From the NCBI GenBank assembly GCA_964505195.1, contig CAZDGV010000035.1, positions 1 through 14,652 of the forward strand: a DNA stretch of 14,652 bases, read 5' to 3'. The position numbers and the translations under genes were made by a program. Source of the stretch: CAZDGV01 sp964505195. GTDB lineage: Bacteria > Bacteroidota > Bacteroidia > Chitinophagales > Chitinophagaceae. How positions within the stretch are numbered: the first letter of the stretch is position 1; each line of letters starts with the position of its first letter. Below the pieces are notes generated by a model, which did not search any database, had not been told where the DNA came from, and worked only from the letters and a program-made list of their open reading frames with translations. Below are positions 13,378-14,652 of this stretch, piece by piece.

Positions 13378-13477
13378 NNNNNNNNNNNNNNNNNNNNNNN
13401 NNNNNNNNNNNNNNNNNNNNNNNNNNNNNNNNNNNNNNNNNNNNNNNNNNNNNNNNNNNNNNNNNNNNNNNNNNNNN
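13378..13477. other. Assembly gap (100 N)
   Basis: Exactly 100 N, the usual placeholder for a scaffold gap of unknown length. It removes the 5' ends and the shared upstream region of two divergent genes, tadA (-) and the aldehyde dehydrogenase (+). From family lengths roughly 145 nt of tadA and 160 nt of the dehydrogenase are missing, so the true gap should exceed 300 nt. Confidence 0.97.
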
Positions 13478-14652
13478 GCCGAAGAGAGCTGGGTAACGGA
13501 AACCGGATTTCTGCTCACAGAAATCAACGAAACAATCCGTCATCTGCGGGAATGGATGGAGCCGGAAAGAGTAAAAACAAATCTGGTGAATCTCCCTTCT
13601 TCCAGTTATATATATCGCGAGCCGCTGGGAGTCGTACTCATCATCGCCCCCTGGAATTTTCCGTTGCAGCTGCTTTTTGCTCCTCTGGTGGGCGCCATTG
13701 CTGCGGGTAACTGTGCTGTGCTAAAGCCCAGTGAGTTTGCCCCGCATATTGCCGATGTAAAAGAAAAAATTGTCCGCGAGGTATTTGACCCGGCTTATGT
13801 GTTGTATGTGCCGGGCGATGGTGCAAAAGTGATTCCCGAAATGATGAATCATTTCCGCTTCGACCATGTATTTTATACCGGCAGCACGATGGTGGGAAAG
13901 ATCATTTACCAGATGGCAGCAAAAGAACTCGTACCTGTTACGCTTGAGCTGGGAGGCAAAAGCCCCAGTGTGGTAGAAGCGGATGCCAACCTGAAAGTGG
14001 CTGCCCGTCGCATTGCGGTTTCTACTTTCATTAATGCCGGACAAATGTGTGTAGCACCTGATTATATATTGGTGCATGAAAAAGTGAAAGATGCATTTGT
14101 GCAGCAGCTGATACAAACCATCCGACAGTTTTTTAGCGAGCAGCCAGAAGAAAGTGCCAGCTATGGAAAAATCATCAATGAAAAACAGTTCGACCGACTG
14201 GTAAGTTATTTGTCGGCCGGAAAAATTGTTTTCGGTGGCCGACATGATCGCAGCCGACTGTTTATTGAGCCCACGCTCATAGAGCATGTAACTATGCAGG
14301 ACCCTATAATGCGCGATGAAATTTTTGGTCCGATCTTACCGATCATTCCTTTCTCCGATCGCGAGGCTGCTGCTGCTATGATTGATCAAAACGAGCATCC
14401 GCTGGCCTTTTATGTTTTTACCAGCAATAGCGAAGTTGAATCCTGGTGGCTGAACCGCATTCCTTTCGGGGGCGGTTGTGTAAACAATGCCAGCTGGCAT
14501 GTAACCAATCATCATTTACCTTTTGGCGGTAGGGGATTCAGCGGTTTGGGTGCTTATCATGGTAAACACAGCTTTCTCACTTTCAGCCATCAGAAATCTG
14601 TAATGAAAACGCCTACCTGGTTTGATCCGGCGGTAAAGTATCCGCCTTTTCA
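13478..14652 (+). CDS. Class 3 NAD(P)-dependent aldehyde dehydrogenase, both ends incomplete
   Basis: One frame is open from the end of the N run to the window end, giving 391 residues. It oxidises aldehydes to carboxylic acids. Visible motifs are APWNFPLQLL (the Asn that stabilises the thiohemiacetal, fragment residue 60), GAIAAGNCAVLKPSE (cofactor binding), FYTGSTMVGK, VTLELGGKSP with the general base Glu157, and NAGQMCVAPDY with the catalytic Cys191. The 34-residue spacing between Glu and Cys and the QMCVAPDY context match class 3 (ALDH3/AlkH-like) enzymes acting on fatty or aromatic aldehydes. About 54 N-terminal residues are in the gap, and a short C-terminal tail lies beyond the window; the last codon is cut after two bases. 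The gene is divergent from tadA. Specific substrate unknown. Confidence 0.92.

Noticed and set aside
13045..13527. A continuous minus-strand open frame running through the N run, giving a deaminase with an extra N-terminal segment
   Set aside because: The part beyond the gap is antisense to the aldehyde dehydrogenase and shows no deaminase N-terminal motif. The N run only makes the frame look continuous.
13721..14287. A 188-codon minus-strand open frame
   Set aside because: It lies wholly antisense to the aldehyde dehydrogenase, whose catalytic motifs are intact, and its translation resembles no known family and looks low in structure-forming pattern.

Overview
The window looks like part of a Bacteroidota chromosome, most likely the Chitinophagaceae or a near relative. 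Three things point there: a SusC/SusD-type outer-membrane uptake operon, the gene order uppS-bamA-ompH-ompH-murI, and several TAnnTTTG (-7) promoter boxes in front of genes that lack clear Shine-Dalgarno sequences. It is a scaffold piece. A run of exactly 100 N at 13378-13477 is an assembly gap, and both window ends cut through genes.

Region 1 (1-5495, + strand) is the 3' part of a polysaccharide-utilisation-type operon. It holds the C-terminal barrel of a SusC-like TonB-dependent transporter, a complete SusD-like lipoprotein, and two related SusE/SusF-like surface lipoproteins carrying one and two copies of a C-terminal glycan-binding-type module. Spacers are 11-20 nt. The operon ends in a perfect 38-bp palindrome. 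No glycoside hydrolase or regulator is present, so the substrate is inferred only from family resemblance (alpha-glucan/starch-like at best).

Region 2 (5543-11230, + strand) is a cell-envelope block. uppS makes undecaprenyl diphosphate, bamA is the outer-membrane protein insertase, two OmpH/Skp-like periplasmic chaperones follow, and murI makes D-glutamate for peptidoglycan. A strong intrinsic terminator separates the second ompH from murI, which has its own -7 box almost touching its start codon.

Region 3 (11289-12273, + strand) is rpmH-rnpA-yidD: ribosomal protein L34, the RNase P protein and a membrane-protein-insertion factor. An intrinsic terminator lies between rpmH and rnpA with no room for a new promoter, so rnpA probably depends on read-through. 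yidD overlaps rnpA.

Region 4 (12274-14652) has a manganese-type superoxide dismutase (- strand, convergent with yidD and sharing a hairpin terminator at the yidD stop), a TadA-type tRNA adenosine deaminase missing its N-terminus in the gap (- strand), and a class 3 aldehyde dehydrogenase missing its N-terminus in the gap and its last residues at the window edge (+ strand).

Most of the window is conserved housekeeping and a standard Sus-type operon. I found no convincing undescribed system. The points worth a second look are regulatory (the rpmH/rnpA terminator, the possibly leaderless murI, the bamA leader hairpin) and evolutionary (gene and module duplication in the SusE/F-like pair). No gene-free stretch exceeds 300 bases. 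No tRNA, rRNA, CRISPR array, insertion sequence or phage gene was recognised.
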